From: Telmatactis stephensoni
Taxonomy: Eukaryota > Cnidaria > Anthozoa > Actiniaria > Isophelliidae
DNA length: 64,000 nucleotides
Assembly (NCBI GenBank): GCA_029948255.1
Contig: JALIZF010001473.1
Span: 274,632-338,631 of the forward strand
Direction: 5' to 3'
Below, piece after piece: positions 39,601 to 50,991 of this stretch (its first letter is position 1; every line of letters begins with the position of its first letter). The notes below the pieces were generated by a model. That model saw nothing but the letters and a program-made list of their open reading frames with translations. It searched no databases and was not told the DNA's origin. The position numbers and the translations under genes were made by a program.

Positions 39601-40958
39601 AATGGGAGGAGGAAGAAGAAAACTCAAGCGAAGTAAGTGATATCTTTATGTATATCCATCAAGTTTGTTTAAAGACAGGGTTGCTATTTTGCGAGCCTGT
39701 GTCTCTGCCATGCGAACGAGCCTATTTTGGCGCCAAAATATAATTTCGCGCCAAAACATTATGGTCTGGGCTAAGCTTGGCAAGAGGAAGGACGATACAA
39801 TGGAGAAAGTCAAGGTGAGTTACTGTATTTCAATTTTTTAAGTTGAATTCTCTTTAGAAAATTAGTTTTTCTTTCAGTCTTTTTTTCTTTCTTTTGTCTC
39901 GGGCCACATGAAAATTGCAGAGATTTTGTTTAGCTAATATGCGGAATTATGGAATGTATACTGCATGGCTATATAAAAGCACCAGTCATGCGGTATGATA
40001 ATGCAGTCAAATAATCGTTCGTGCTCATCCCTCAAATGGGTATTTAGCACACCTTGCGCGATGACATTTTAATTAGTAAAAGTATGAATTTTGAAGGACT
40101 ACTTCCCTCTTGCCAAACTAAGCCTAGACCATAATTTACATGTTTTGGCGCAAATTATATTTTGGCGGGACAGAAGGATCGTGGCTCGCATAATTTCAAA
40201 ATTAACTTTTACTAATTTTGGTGTGCTCTTTTCCAATATTATATTTAATATTATAATATTATAAATATTTAGTTTTTGTTGGACAAAATTTTCACGGTGA
40301 TGGAGGAAACGTAATCATGTTTTCATGTCGGGCCTATTAAATAAAATCTATTTAAATCTACTGAAAGAAATATCTCAAAAATTCAGCAATTGTACATATT
40401 GAAGACGCGCAAGAATAGGCTCGTGGCTCGCATCAGTACAGAAGCACGGGCTGGCAGACTCCCACTTCATTTTCTCTCGCCTCAACAAGAGACACTGAAG
40501 AAGTAAACTCATCACAGATTGATGTTAATGTATTTGTAGGTAATACAGCAAGTTGGGAAGGAAAAAACAGAAGAACAAAAATTAAGACTTCTTAAGTCTC
40601 TTTAATAAACTGAAACGGTTCATTTTCTCAACAGGATTATAAGGATGGGAAGCTAACGCTTTGCATCGGCCAAGCAGTGGCAGTGGCATACGACAAAACG
40701 TTTTTTTTGGGAATAATGAAAGAGCTGGAGGAATGGCCTGTCATAGACTTTCTAAGAAAGGCCGGTCCGAAGTCCGACCCCAGCCGTTACAAATATCCCA
40801 AGCAAAAAGATGTTGTCGATGTTGACCCCACATATATATTTGATTGCGTCAATTACATAAGAGATGGGGATATTTTTTGTTTTAGTAATATTGAAGAAAT
40901 CCATACTAAATATCTCAAATATCAAGCACGCTACATGAAGCCACTTAAAGATCATTGA
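36682..40958 (+). CDS. Nine-exon gene of the 38-kb element, unknown function, frame open
   Basis: Exons: 36,682-36,963 (MEQPRPPTQKKTARIPGD), 37,078-37,404 (RGSGTLFHYFKVSQL), 37,496-37,549, 37,805-37,867, 37,935-37,995 (its end is uncertain by one base), 39,155-39,259, 39,355-39,402, 39,561-39,632 and 40,635-40,958 (ends MKPLKDH, TGA). All but one junction are clean GT-AG and phase 0, giving ~440 residues without a stop. The N-terminal ~200 residues are globular; the middle exons form a Lys/Glu-rich coiled coil; the last exon has GQAVAVAYDKTFFLGIMKEL, reminiscent of small SH3/Tudor-like modules often found in element-linked proteins. A TATATA motif lies at ~36,635. An alternative exon 37,670-37,733 would introduce a stop. 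Function unknown. Confidence 0.65.
38072..39046. mobile_element. Dispersed element with hairpin termini, copy 2
   Basis: Second copy of the element at 640-1,533, inserted in an intron of the nine-exon gene. The same termini: TGTATCTACTGCAG from 38,095 and the hairpin ending at 39,042. About 90 bp longer than copy 1 owing to an internal segment around 38,740-38,840. Confidence 0.8.
39690..40200. mobile_element. Imperfect foldback element in an intron
   Basis: 39,700-39,795 (GCGAGCC..., TTTTGGCGCCAAAATATAATT, ATGGTCTGGGCTAAGCTTGG, GGCAAGAGGAAG) pairs with its reverse complement at 40,100-40,200. The left arm contains an 18-codon open stretch MVWAKLGKRKDDTMEKVK followed by gtgagt, which may be chance. 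No TSD found. Confidence 0.55.
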
Positions 40959-41470
40959 GATATTTTAAAACTGCAAACAAATTCTTTTCCGCACACCAAA
41001 CAAAGTTTTCGAATATTTGTTCTACTTGGTGGTGGGCTAGGGCACTTTGGCATCTAACCAGAGTTAATTATGCGAACTCTGACCTGCAATTTGGTTTTTC
41101 GCTTCCGCCCACCAAACAACCAACCAAAAAAATACACATAAAGAACACTCAAACCTATCAAATCACTTAAAATGATCTGTCGACAATCTGTAACAGCTAA
41201 ATATATTTTAAGTATTAGTTAGGTCTTCGTATTTTTTATCTTTCATTTTGATTGACGGAAGCTAATTTGGTGAAAGCATTTGAGTGTTTAGATAAGATGT
41301 TGAGGTCGTTGAGCAAACTTATAGACTTATGGAATTTATTCACATGGTTTTAAAAATCGCAGTAAAGTGAGAATTTAGATCAACTCTGAAGAAGTTCCCA
41401 CCTACCGTGAGTGCAAGAAAACATTAATCATAAGTGCAGTTCAAGTACACAATGTTTAAACAGTGAATTC
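40959..41470. other. 3' flank of the nine-exon gene
   Basis: No gene. It contains half copies of the palindrome motif (CCGTGAGTGCAAG, CATAAGTGCAG at ~41,410-41,440) leading into the right TIR. Confidence 0.5.
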
Positions 41471-41708
41471 ATGCACTAATCGTAAGTCCAGTTCCACTAT
41501 GTGTAAAGTTCTATGTGCCTGGATTAGCGACAACGATTATAATATTTTTCTGTGTATCGCCAGTCCCACTTACTGTAAGTGCAAGTAGTTTAAACAGTGA
41601 ATTCATGCACTAATCGTAAGTGCACTAATCGCATACATTGGCCGAAATTAGCCAAAACGATTATTAAATTCTTAGGTGTCGCTGGTCGCACCTACCATAA
41701 AAGGAAGT
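41471..41708 (-). repeat. Right TIR of the 38-kb element, inner part
   Basis: Reverse complement of ~16,085-16,325, with palindrome copies at 41,473, 41,566 and 41,607. It breaks off at GGAAGTAAA, where Ngaro inserted; the rest of the TIR resumes at 51,855 with ATGATATTACAG. Confidence 0.9.
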
Positions 41709-41922
41709 AAAACCAAACATTATGTCCAAAGCATAATGTGCTTTTATCTCGAGTCATTACATTATCCATCGGTCAACATAAGTATCAATTACTATTGTAA
41801 TCTCTAAACCAATCATGCGCGAGGGGCGGTGACGGCCAAGGGTTTACTAGGTGTGTCAAGATTACCCCTCAGCCTCTCTTATTCTTACCATCTTTGAAGG
41901 TACAACTAAGTCTACAAATTTT
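41709..41922 (+). repeat. Ngaro split repeat A1
   Basis: Begins ACCAAACATTATGTCC and ends CTACAAATTTT; ~98% identical to A2 at 51,357-51,573. It contains a small inverted pair CATTATG/CATAATG at its start. Confidence 0.9.
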
Positions 41923-41992
41923 AAAGGCAAGCACAATATTTAGTTGATTACTTCTTGGGCTGGGTATTTTAATGGCACCACCCCGTATTTAG

Positions 41993-42562
41993 GTTCTTGG
42001 ACATTCATTTGTGCGGCGCCTACATCAATTTGTGTTGCGTGGCCATGCTAGGCTCGATGAACATTTTAGCCTATCTGAACCAGTCATTGTGCAGTGGCTA
42101 GGAACAGGGGGACGAACAATTGGAAAAATTAGACACTACGACATGCAGGCTGTTTGAGCATTTAAGCCCGATATCATCTTAATTCAGCTTGGCACAAATG
42201 ATTTGTCAACCACTCCTTCGCTCATGGTTGCATCCGAGATTGAGGAACTAGTTAAGTTGTTGCATAGCCATTACAATGTAAAAGTTCTTGTTGTGTGCCA
42301 AACTCTTTGGCGTGATCTCGACCACGACTTCAACAGTAAGTTGAAGGCGTTTAATCATTACACGCAAGTGCTTCTGGAACACCTCCCTTTTGTTTCATAT
42401 TGGAAGCATAGGGGGTTTTGGAACACACAGGATAATTTATACCTTCGAGATGGGGTTCATTTAAACGATAAGGGCCAGTTCAAGCTTTATCGTAGCTTTA
42501 GGGGAGCCATACAACAGTCTTTTAAGTTTTTACATGATCTCACTAAGGCTGCGTGCCAGTGA
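41993..42562 (+). pseudogene. Ngaro SGNH (GDSL-type) hydrolase, one internal stop
   Basis: After an acceptor-like gtatttag the frame reads VLGHSFVRRL (Ser block), GTGGRTIGKIRHYD (Gly block), PDIILIQLGTNDLS (Asn block) and LRDGVHLNDKGQ (Asp-His block), the four signature blocks of SGNH hydrolases. Some Ngaro-lineage and DIRS-like elements are known to carry such a domain, proposed to act on esters, though its role in transposition is unknown. A TGA at 42,155-42,157 (after YDMQAV) interrupts the frame. The downstream part from 42,203 is open to the natural stop. Confidence 0.8.
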
Positions 42563-43086
42563 GGTTATTTTGTATCATTTATGGTATCACGTTGTTGTCT
42601 AGCCACATGTTTTATTTGCCTATATGCCAAGCCTATACTGTTAGTGTGTCAAACGTTTATTTGTGGCCTCTTTTGGTTCCACATGATATTTTGTTTAACA
42701 CAATTATTACTTAACTATACCCATTAATGGGTTTCTATGATATTTTGGCTTTGGTAATGTTGCAATATTTAGTGCAGACATGGGCAACATGGGCGTGCAA
42801 CCCAATCCGACCGTCATTTATGTGACGTGTCCTCAATACGCTCGGTTCCAATGTCATGCATTTTGTTTGCATGTAGGCTTAGACATTTTGTTGTTATAAA
42901 TTGTCATCATCCTCCTGATTTTAAAATACTATAGACTGTTGTTGTTCTCTTTTACGTTATTGCTTGTGCATGGGTTGTATAACTATTTACTATATCTTTA
43001 GTTATCTTGTTAAGCTATGCCACCAAAGAAACGTCAACGCACTACGCGCTCATCTGCAGCGTCAACAACATCCACAAGTGCTAGTG

Positions 43087-43091
43087 GTTCA
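43087..43091. other. Gypsy-2 target-site duplication, left copy
   Basis: GTTCA, repeated at 47,543-47,547 immediately after the 3' LTR. Confidence 0.92.
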
Positions 43092-43265
43092 TGTAGTATT
43101 ATACAGTTCTTTATGTATTGTATCATGTTTGTATACTATTTAGTACCTATGGGTTACCTGTGTTAATACCGCAAGGAATCATGGTAACACGTTCTTGTAA
43201 GACGCCATCTTCCATTAAAGTGTTGTTGTGTTACTCGCTCGTTCAATAGTTTATATAATAGTACA
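43092..43265 (+). repeat. Gypsy-2 5' LTR
   Basis: TGTAGTATTATACAG...TATAATAGTACA, 174 bp; matches 47,369-47,542 at 172 of 174 positions by eye. Confidence 0.94.
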
Positions 43266-43298
43266 TGGTGGCAGCCGGTTTTCGAACCTAAAATCACA

Positions 43299-44498
43299 AT
43301 GCCTGACCCAGATAATCAAGCTACATCGTCTGTACGTCCTCAAATGGCAAATATTCCTCCACCAGAGAAATTTTCGGGTGCAAACTCGCCTCAACAATCC
43401 GAGCTATGGCACAAATGGTTTCGCCGATTCGAGAGATATCGATTCGCCTCTGGCCTCCAACATAAACCCGACATGGAGCAAGTAAGTACCTTGTTGTACT
43501 CCATGGGTGAATGTGCCGACGACATTTTGAAAACGATCAATATTGATGAAACTAAAGCGAAGTACGACGAAGTTAAACTCGCCCTAAACAACTACTATGA
43601 AGTCCGCCGAAACGTGCTCGTCGAGCGCGCCAAATTCAACAAACTTGTCCAGCAACCAGGAGAGTCTGTTGATGCCTTCATACAGGATCTTTACAAGCTA
43701 GCAGATGATTGTGATTATGGTACACTGAAAAAGGAGCTGATTCGCGATCAAATAATCGTTGGTGTGCTAGACGACGCTCTCTCCGACCGACTTCAAGCTA
43801 AAACAGTGCAGTTAAGCAGACAGACAGAAGCCAGAAAACAGAGTAAAGAGGTTATTCGTGGAAACACGACTATTACCAGCAATAATACCACTGTTAACTA
43901 TGTAAAACGCTCTACACAACACAGCAAACCAAGTCCTAGCAATGAAGCTAAAGGTGATGCCAAGAAAAAACCCCAACCTTCCTCAAGTTGCATTTGGTGT
44001 GGAAACCGTCAACGACATGACCGTCAACAGTGCCCAGCCAAAGATAAAACATGTTTAAATTGCAAGAAACGGGGACATTTCCAGTCAGTTTGCCGAAAAC
44101 AGACATCAACACAAGCCAGCCCAAAGCCTAAAGTTCATGAAATCGAAGATGATGACTCACATATGCCCTTTCTAGGAGAAGTGGTAGGAGAGATAACCGG
44201 AGGAGAGAAGTCGTGGATAGTCCAAGTTGGAATTAATGGGAATGTCACTCGCTGTAAACTGGACACAGGTGCAGGTACCTTGGCTAAAGCAACAGAAATT
44301 GGAACCAGTGAAACAATCTCTCATGGGTCCAGGTGGGACACACCTTACTGTTCTTGGATCTTTCCTAGCTACAATGAAGTACAGACAAAGCAGGATACAA
44401 GAACGAGTCTATGTCATCAAAAACCAACCTTGCTCCCTATTAAGCAGACAAGCTTGTGTCGGCCTCAGACTGATCAAGCGATTAGATGTAGATGTTGA
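43299..44498 (+). CDS. Gypsy-2 Gag and start of protease
   Basis: ATG at 43,299 (MPDPDNQATSSVRPQ). A capsid-like block FSGANSPQQSELWHKWFRR through GESVDAFIQDLYKLADDC and LIRDQIIVGVLDDALSDRL is followed by two zinc knuckles (CIWCGNRQRHDRQQC and CLNCKKRGHFQSVC) and the protease box VTRCKLDTGAG near residue 325. After DTGA the frame departs from protease and ends; homology moves to the +1 frame (LMGPGGTHLTVLGSF), with protease residues missing. The tail from ~44,290 is therefore out-of-frame read-through. Confidence 0.88.
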   Translation: MPDPDNQATSSVRPQMANIPPPEKFSGANSPQQSELWHKWFRRFERYRFASGLQHKPDMEQVSTLLYSMGECADDILKTINIDETKAKYDEVKLALNNYYEVRRNVLVERAKFNKLVQQPGESVDAFIQDLYKLADDCDYGTLKKELIRDQIIVGVLDDALSDRLQAKTVQLSRQTEARKQSKEVIRGNTTITSNNTTVNYVKRSTQHSKPSPSNEAKGDAKKKPQPSSSCIWCGNRQRHDRQQCPAKDKTCLNCKKRGHFQSVCRKQTSTQASPKPKVHEIEDDDSHMPFLGEVVGEITGGEKSWIVQVGINGNVTRCKLDTGAGTLAKATEIGTSETISHGSRWDTPYCSWIFPSYNEVQTKQDTRTSLCHQKPTLLPIKQTSLCRPQTDQAIRCRC

Positions 44499-47268
44499 CA
44501 AACTCAACACCGACACACCTAACTTCAGAGCCGAGTTCCCTCAGCTATTCACAGGCCTGGGTAAACTCGAAACGGAATGTCACATCACTCTACGAGATGG
44601 CATGACACCATTCTGCCTCTACACTCCCCGAAAAATCCCTCATCCACTAGTACCCAAGGTGAAACAGGAAATCGACAGCATGTTAGAACAGGGAGTTATC
44701 TCACCGGTGACTTGCCCAACTCAGTGGTGCTCAGGAATGGTGCCTGTACCAAAGTCTAACGGAAGAGTGAGAATATGTGTTGACCTCACACAACTAAATA
44801 AAGCAGTTCAACGTGAAATTCACCCTATGCCCTCAGTCGACGAAAGTCTTGCAAAACTGGGACAGGGTAAAGTCTTCAGTAAGTTGGACGCCAACAGCGG
44901 ATTCTGGCAAATTCCCCTCGACGAGGAATCAAAACTACTCACAACCTTCATAACTCCATTCGGTCGATATGCATTCAACCGCCTCCCATTTGGCATAAGC
45001 TCCGCACCAGAGGTCTTTCAGAGGATAATGTCTAACATCCTCGAAGGTTTGCCAGGAGTTATTTGTCAACTAGATGATGTCCTTATACATGGAGTTAACC
45101 AGACAGAACATGATCAACGAGTTAGAGCAGTATTGTCCCGACTACAGAAAGCAGGACTTACCTTGAATGAGAAGTGCGAATTCTCCAAGCCCTCCATCAA
45201 ATTCCTTGGTCACATTATTGATAGCACAGGAGTACATGTGGATCCCGAGAAAACTTCAGCAATCGCAAAGTTTCCAAAGCCATCAAACATCACAGAGTTG
45301 CAAAGATTTATGGGAATGGTGAATCATCTCGGAAAGTTCGTCCCAGATCTAGCAACCATCAATGAGCCCTTGAGACAGCTGTTACATAAGGACAATGTAT
45401 GGCGATGGGGAGAAGATCAGGAAACAGCTTTCCGAAAGATCAAAAAATTGTTGCAGTCTCCTACTGTACTGGCACACTATGATCCACTTCGTCCAACTAT
45501 CATTGCTGCTGATGCCTCAGCTACAGGAATTGGCGCAGTACTTCTACAGGTACAAACAAACGGGGATCGTCGCCCAATCTGTTTTGCCTCTCGCTCACTC
45601 AACGAAGCCAAACGACGCTATGCAGTCATAGAGAAAGAAGCGCTCGCAACGACATGGGCCTGCGAAAAGTTCTCACAGTACGTAACTGGTCTTAAATTCA
45701 TCGCTGAAACAGATCACAAACCACTTATCACACTCTTGAACTCAAAGGAACTGTCAAAGATGCCTGCTCGCATCCAGCGATTCCGTCTAAGACTGATGAG
45801 ATACAACCCTCAAGTAGTGTATGTGCCTGGTAAATGTCAGGTGACAGCAGATGCCCTGTCACGTGCACCTGTTGGTCACTCAGATCTCCTAGACGACCAG
45901 TTATCCAGTGAAGTAGAATCTTTTGCTGTTCACACAGTACAAATCCTACCTGCAACCCCCAAGACTCTACAGGAAATATCACAGGCTCAGAAAGCAGATG
46001 AAGAGTGTGCACTCATACGAAAGTACTGCACAGAAGGATGGCCTATGTACATGCCACATAATCCACTACTCCGTCCCTACTGGGAAGCAAGAGCAAATCT
46101 CAACATTGTTGATGACCTACTTCTATATGGTGAACGTCTGGTAATACCTCGTAGCAAGAGACTAGAAATACTGGACAAAATACACACCGGTCACTTGGGA
46201 ATAACCAAATGTAGATCAAGAGCTTGCCAGTCAGTCTGGTGGCCCAGCATCCACAACAGTATTGAAGAAATGGTTTCAAGATGCCGAACTTGTGCCAAAC
46301 TTCGCCCCGAGCAGAGAGAACCCCTTATGCCTTCTTCTTTCCCCTCCCGTCCATGGGATGGTAAGATGTACATTGTGATTGCAGACTACTATTCCAGATG
46401 GTTAGAGATCAAGAAAGTAGTTAATGAGACCTCAGAGAACATTGTGCTGATCTTGAAAGAGATCTTCGCAATCCATGGTATACCTGACCTGATTGTTTCT
46501 GATAATGGTCCTCAATTTGCATCCTCAACATTCCACAAGTTTGCACAAGACTATGGATTCATGTACGTTACCAGCTCACCTAGATACCCTCAAGCGAATG
46601 GGGAATCAGAACGTTTCGTTTGTACAGCAAAGGACCTACTCCGAAAGAACGAAGACCCTTACATCTCTCTTCTTACATACAGGTCTACTCCACTTCAGAA
46701 TGGTTTGTCTCCTTCAGAGCTGTTGATGGGATGTAGACTACGTACTCAACTACCTGTACTACCAAGTACGCTAAAACCAAAGTCGCAAGACTTGGAAAGA
46801 GTCCGTCAGAAGGAAGACTCGTACCGAAGTAAGCAGAAGATGAACTTTGACCTTCGCCACAATGCTAAGGACTTACCTCAACTGCAAGAAGGTGATAAAG
46901 TTTGGATTAGAGACCAGAAACGAGAAGCAGATGTCCTATGTAAAACACCACATCCAAGGTCTTACCTGGTCCAGACAGACAAAGGAGTGCTACGCCGCAA
47001 CCGTTCTGCCTTGGTAAGCCTCAGCCCAACCAATCAGCCTCCACCAGGATCTTTACCACCAGCAGAGCCACCTGTGGCAAATACCTCAACAGAACCTTCT
47101 GCAAGTGTTCAAACTCCAACACAGATGTCAACTCCACCGTCAACCAAAGTTGCAGCACCGCCACAAACACCTAAGCTTAGTGAACCACCTACAGAGAACC
47201 CTCAGCCGAATCTTGTCACTACTCGAGCTGGCAGAGTTGTACATCCACCTCGACGCTTGGATTTGTGA
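44300..47268 (+). pseudogene. Gypsy-2 Pol: RT, RNase H, integrase with a lost catalytic Asp
   Basis: Open from 44,227 but homologous only from ~44,300. The RT has VRICVDLTQLNKAV, FSKLDANSGFWQIPL, FGISSAPEVFQ and the catalytic box CQLDDVLIHG. RNase H has IAADASATGIGAVLL and AETDHKPLI. The integrase has HTGHLGITKCR...CRTCAKLR and SDNGPQFASS and NGESERFVCTAKDLL, but SRPWDGKMYIVIADYYSRW joins PW directly to DGK: the strand that normally carries the first catalytic Asp is deleted in frame. The C-terminus is Pro/Thr-rich. RT may be intact, but integration in cis is not possible. Confidence 0.88.
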
Positions 47269-47368
47269 ACTTTGAACACTGAACATTGACTTTGTTTTGA
47301 ACACTATATCCTTTCATGAACATGTTATCGCTATATCTTATTAGTAGTATATATAGCTTGCAGGGGGA

Positions 47369-47542
47369 TGTAGTATTATACAGTTCTTTATGTATTGTAT
47401 CATGTTTGTATACTATTTAGTACCTATGGGTTACCTGTGTTAATACCGCAAGGAATCATGGTAACACGTTCTTGTAAGACGCCATCTTGGATTAAAGTGT
47501 TGTTGTGTTACTCGCTCGTTCAATAGTTTATATAATAGTACA
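47369..47542 (+). repeat. Gypsy-2 3' LTR
   Basis: 174-bp partner of 43,092-43,265; the PPT GCAGGGGGA directly precedes it. Confidence 0.94.
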
Positions 47543-48436
47543 GTTCAGGCCAAATGTTGGTTGACATTCAGGCCCTTTCAGCGTCCTTGGCAGGCGCAGT
47601 TTCGCAAGCGGTGAAGGATGCCATGTCTGCCAGCTCAAACACATGTTCCGCCCCAGCGGGTGATCTCACCCAACAAGTAAATGACGCAAACGTTGATGAG
47701 GTTGTGGATGGACACATCCATGACATTCAAGGTGGGGTGACAGCCGAAGATACTGCAGGTACGTCTCCACAAACACCTTCATCGCGCTTCGAAAGCATCT
47801 CTGTTCCACTAGGATGTCGGGTCCTGGCGAAAACGAAGACAAATATTTGGGTGAACAAGTTCGTTACACAAAACCCCAACAGGAGAAGTACTCTTTGGCA
47901 GTTTCTTCCGTGAATTCTTCCGCTTCCGCCCAGCCAAAACTGACAATCGAGCCCACACAGCCCTCCAAAAAGATTACAGGGATAAATCAATGGCTAACTG
48001 CTTTCGATACTTTTTGCGCAATTTACACCGTCAAATTTCCAAGCGCAACTCCGCGTTTAATGAAGTACGCTGAAATTGTGCGCGATTTAGCGGCGAAACC
48101 AGGGGATTGGTTATTCTATGACGAACAGTTTCGTTATTTAAGGCAATCTGAGCCAGACATGTACCCTTGGGATGGGGTTCACTGGGAATTGTGGCTGAAA
48201 GCAGCCACCAATGCTCGTAATGCAAAGCTGCCTCAGTCAAACTATGAGAAATCCGGCTCTTGTTCACGTCAGCAGCTGCCATTTCCTAAGGGTACATGCT
48301 GGCTTTTTCAAGGAGGAAACCATTGCAAAGGTTGTCAGTACAAACACGAGTGCTTTAAATGCGGAGACAAGCACCCGGGTAACCAATGCCCTGGTTCACA
48401 GTCAGCAGCTAAACCAAACTCTACCGGTAACACCGG

Positions 48437-49980
48437 TAAAAGTAGAGCGTCTTGATTTTTTTCTACAAAGTTACGATTTCTCACTCAGAAAGTTTCTAAT
48501 TGATGGTTTTTCAAATGGTTTTCGCATTGGTTTTATGGGAGAGCGGTGTGCTGTTGACTGTCATAATCTTAAGAGTGCCTTAGATAATCCGGATATCCTA
48601 TTGTCTAAATTGGATAAGGAACGACAAGCCGGTCGGATAGCGGGTCCTTTTAACAATCCCCCTTTTGCATAATTTCACTGTTCTTCCTTGGGTCTCGTGC
48701 CTAAAAAAAGATCCTTCTGAATTTCGGATTATTCATCATTTATCCTATCCGACCGGTTTGTCAGTCAATGATTTTATTCCAGACAGTTTATCTTCTGTGC
48801 ACTATGCCTCTATTAGTGACGCAATAGCAATTATAAAAAAGTTGGGTAAAGGGTGTTTCATGGCTAAAACGGATATTAAGTCCGCGTTTCGTATCGTGCC
48901 AGTTCATCCTGATGACCAACCTTTGCTTGGTATGAAAGTGAATAACCAATACTACTTTGATCGTTGTCTACCCATGGGTTGTTCGTCTTCGTGTGCAATT
49001 TTTGAAGCCTTTAGTACGGCACTTGAGTGGCTGTCTTCACGTTTGTTTGGGGCATTGGGTATTGTCCATATTTTAGATGACTTTCTGTTTATCGCACAAA
49101 ATGAGGCTAAATGTCAAGCTGATCTACAGCTTGACATTTCTCTCTGCGATTTCATAGGCGTGAGGGCCCGGACACAGTGATTCAGTTTGCAGGAATCACT
49201 CTTGATACTATCAAGATGGAGGCTCGATTGCCTGAAGATAAGCTGCAAAAGTGCCGCACTTTGCTTCACCAATTTAAAACACGACGCAAAGTCACTTTGA
49301 AAGAGCTCCAATCTCTAGTAGGTCTTTTGAATTTCAAATGCTCGGTTATAGTTCCTGGCCGTGCCTTTTTGCGACGTTTGATTGATCTCACCATAGGCGA
49401 TGGCAAACCCCACCACCGGATTCGGCTAACTAAAGAAGCTAAGAGCGACTTGGAGGTATGGCTCCGATTCTTAAGTGAATTTAACGGCAAAGCATTCTTT
49501 CGAGACGAGGTCTGGGAAAATGATTCTCATCTCACATTATTCACGGACTCCGCCGGTTCTAAAGGCTACGGTGCAGTCTTTGGTGATAAATGGTTTTATG
49601 GTGCATGGCCGGCGAATTGGAAAAAAATTAAATATCACTATATTGGAGCTTTTTCCGATAGTCGTGGCATTGTGTGTTTGGGGTACTTTGATGACCAATA
49701 GGTGCGTGCTGTTTTACACTGACAACGCAGCCCTAGTGTATATCATCAATCAGCAAACATCTAGAGAGTGATCAGTAATGGTGTTAATACGTGATCTTGT
49801 TTTAACATCCTTAAAGTATCAGATTAATTTTAGGGCCAAACATATTCCTGGTGTGGATAATACACGGGCCGATTTACTATCGCGTTTTCAGGTAGCTCAG
49901 TTCAAAGAACTCTCGCCAGAAACAGCAGAAAATCCAACGCCAATTCCAGTGAGCCTGCAGCCGAAGAGTTGGTCGATACC
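48437..49980 (+). pseudogene. Ngaro reverse transcriptase and RNase H, frameshifted
   Basis: Three frames in series. 48,437-48,672 reads LDFFLQSYDFSLRKFLIDGF. 48,665-49,180 holds the RT core (PSEFRIIHHLSYPTG, FMAKTDIKSAFRIVPV, CLPMGCSSSCAIFE, and the catalytic HILDDFLFIA). 49,177-49,980 carries FAGITLDTIKMEARLP, VGLLNFKCSVIVPGRAFLR and RNase H pieces (LTLFTDSAGSKGYGAVF, VLFYTDNAALVYIIN, HIPGVDNTRADLLSRFQ). DIRS-group order RT-RH before recombinase is followed. Frameshifts at ~48,670, ~49,170 and ~49,690 and a stop at ~49,771 make it inactive. Confidence 0.82.
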
Positions 49981-50991
49981 TTAAAAGGCCTCCTCAGCTC
50001 CACTTTAACGTCGAGCTCGACGAAAGCTTATCAACGCGCCTGGTCAGTGTTCGCGCAGTTTAGCAATAGGTTTTATTGTAAATCTCAGGCCAGTTTGCCT
50101 ATATCAACTTCTTGTCTCGCACTCTTTATCTCGTAACGGAAACTGGCACCATCCACCATCACATCTTATGTTTCAGCTGTTGGCTATGTGCACAAAATGA
50201 AGGGCTTCGCAGACCCTACAAAGGCATTTTTGATACGCAAATTGCTAACAGCGGTGGGTAGGCAAAAATCCAGTGATGTTAGATTGCCAATTACACGTCC
50301 TTTGTTAAATGAGCTGGTTGGGTCTCTGGTGCATACTAACTCTTCGGCATGGCAACGCAAGTTATTTAAGGCCATGTTCCTAGTCGCCTTTTATGGATTT
50401 TTCCGCCTCGGTGAGCTAGCGACCAAGGGACCAGCATCAAAAAGCATCGTATTACATTACAAAGACGTTAAGTTTTTGTCAGTACAGGCTAAGACTCAAA
50501 AAGTTCAGATCACTATCTCCCACTTCAAGCATAATGCAACAAATAAGCCTTACGAGATTCTCATTGAACAGCAAAGTGATGTCTCCTGTCCTGTGCAAGC
50601 TTTGATCGATTATTGTAACATTAGAGGATGTCAACCAGGCCCTTTATTTTGCTTTGCTGACATGAAGGGTGTTACTTGTGCTCAATTCAACACAGAGCTT
50701 AGAAGATCTTTGAACTTTTGTGGTTTAGATAGTGGTCGATACAAGAGTCATAGTTTTAGGATTGGGGCTGCAAGTTATGCAGCAGAGAGAAAGGCTTATC
50801 TGATGCACAGATCCCGTCCCTTGGTCGATGGAAATCTGAGGCCTTTACATCAGACCAACGTCACTATCATCTCTATCTTAACAAGGCTGGTTTTCAGGCA
50901 GGGGCTGAACCTCCTTCGTTGCTGTTTTTTCACCCATATCGGGTCCGGTAATCAAATGTTAACAAAAAAAAGAGTTACAGTTGCAAAATAG
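49972..50991 (+). pseudogene. Ngaro tyrosine recombinase, frameshifted near the C-terminus
   Basis: Starts after the RNase H with SSTKAYQRAWSVFAQF, has a stop near 50,135, then a long open frame (50,188-50,991) with the catalytic Arg region FYGFFRLGELA, HFKHNATNKPYEIL and the HxxR box SHSFRIGAASYA. After AAERK homology moves by one base to a frame reading SLGRWKSEAF, so the C-terminal segment that should contain the nucleophilic Tyr is out of frame. Such recombinases integrate a circular cDNA without duplicating the target, which agrees with the missing TSD. Confidence 0.82.

Larger units (their letters stand above)
43092..47542 (+). mobile_element. Gypsy-2 LTR retrotransposon, 4,451 bp
   Basis: Two 174-bp LTRs (43,092-43,265 and 47,369-47,542) differ only at one CC/GG dinucleotide, and a 5-bp TSD is intact, so the insertion is young. 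PBS TGGTGGCAGCCGG follows the 5' LTR at 43,266 and the PPT AGGGGGA precedes the 3' LTR. Despite its youth, protease and integrase carry deletions. It lies inside the gag of Ngaro. Confidence 0.95.
43017..48455 (+). pseudogene. Ngaro Gag-like ORF, split by the Gypsy insertion
   Basis: ATG at 43,017 (MPPKKRQRTTRSSAAS). The frame is cut at 43,091 and resumes at 47,548 (SGQMLVDIQALSASLAGAV) once the Gypsy and one GTTCA copy are removed. A frameshift at ~47,830 moves it to the frame reading EKYSLAVSS, PSKKITGINQWLTAFDTF, LMKYAEIVRDLA and WDGVHWELWL. It ends with a Cys/His cluster (CWLFQGGNHCKGC, HECFKCGDKHPGNQC) that probably binds nucleic acid. This order matches the first long ORF of Ngaro elements. 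Confidence 0.75.
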
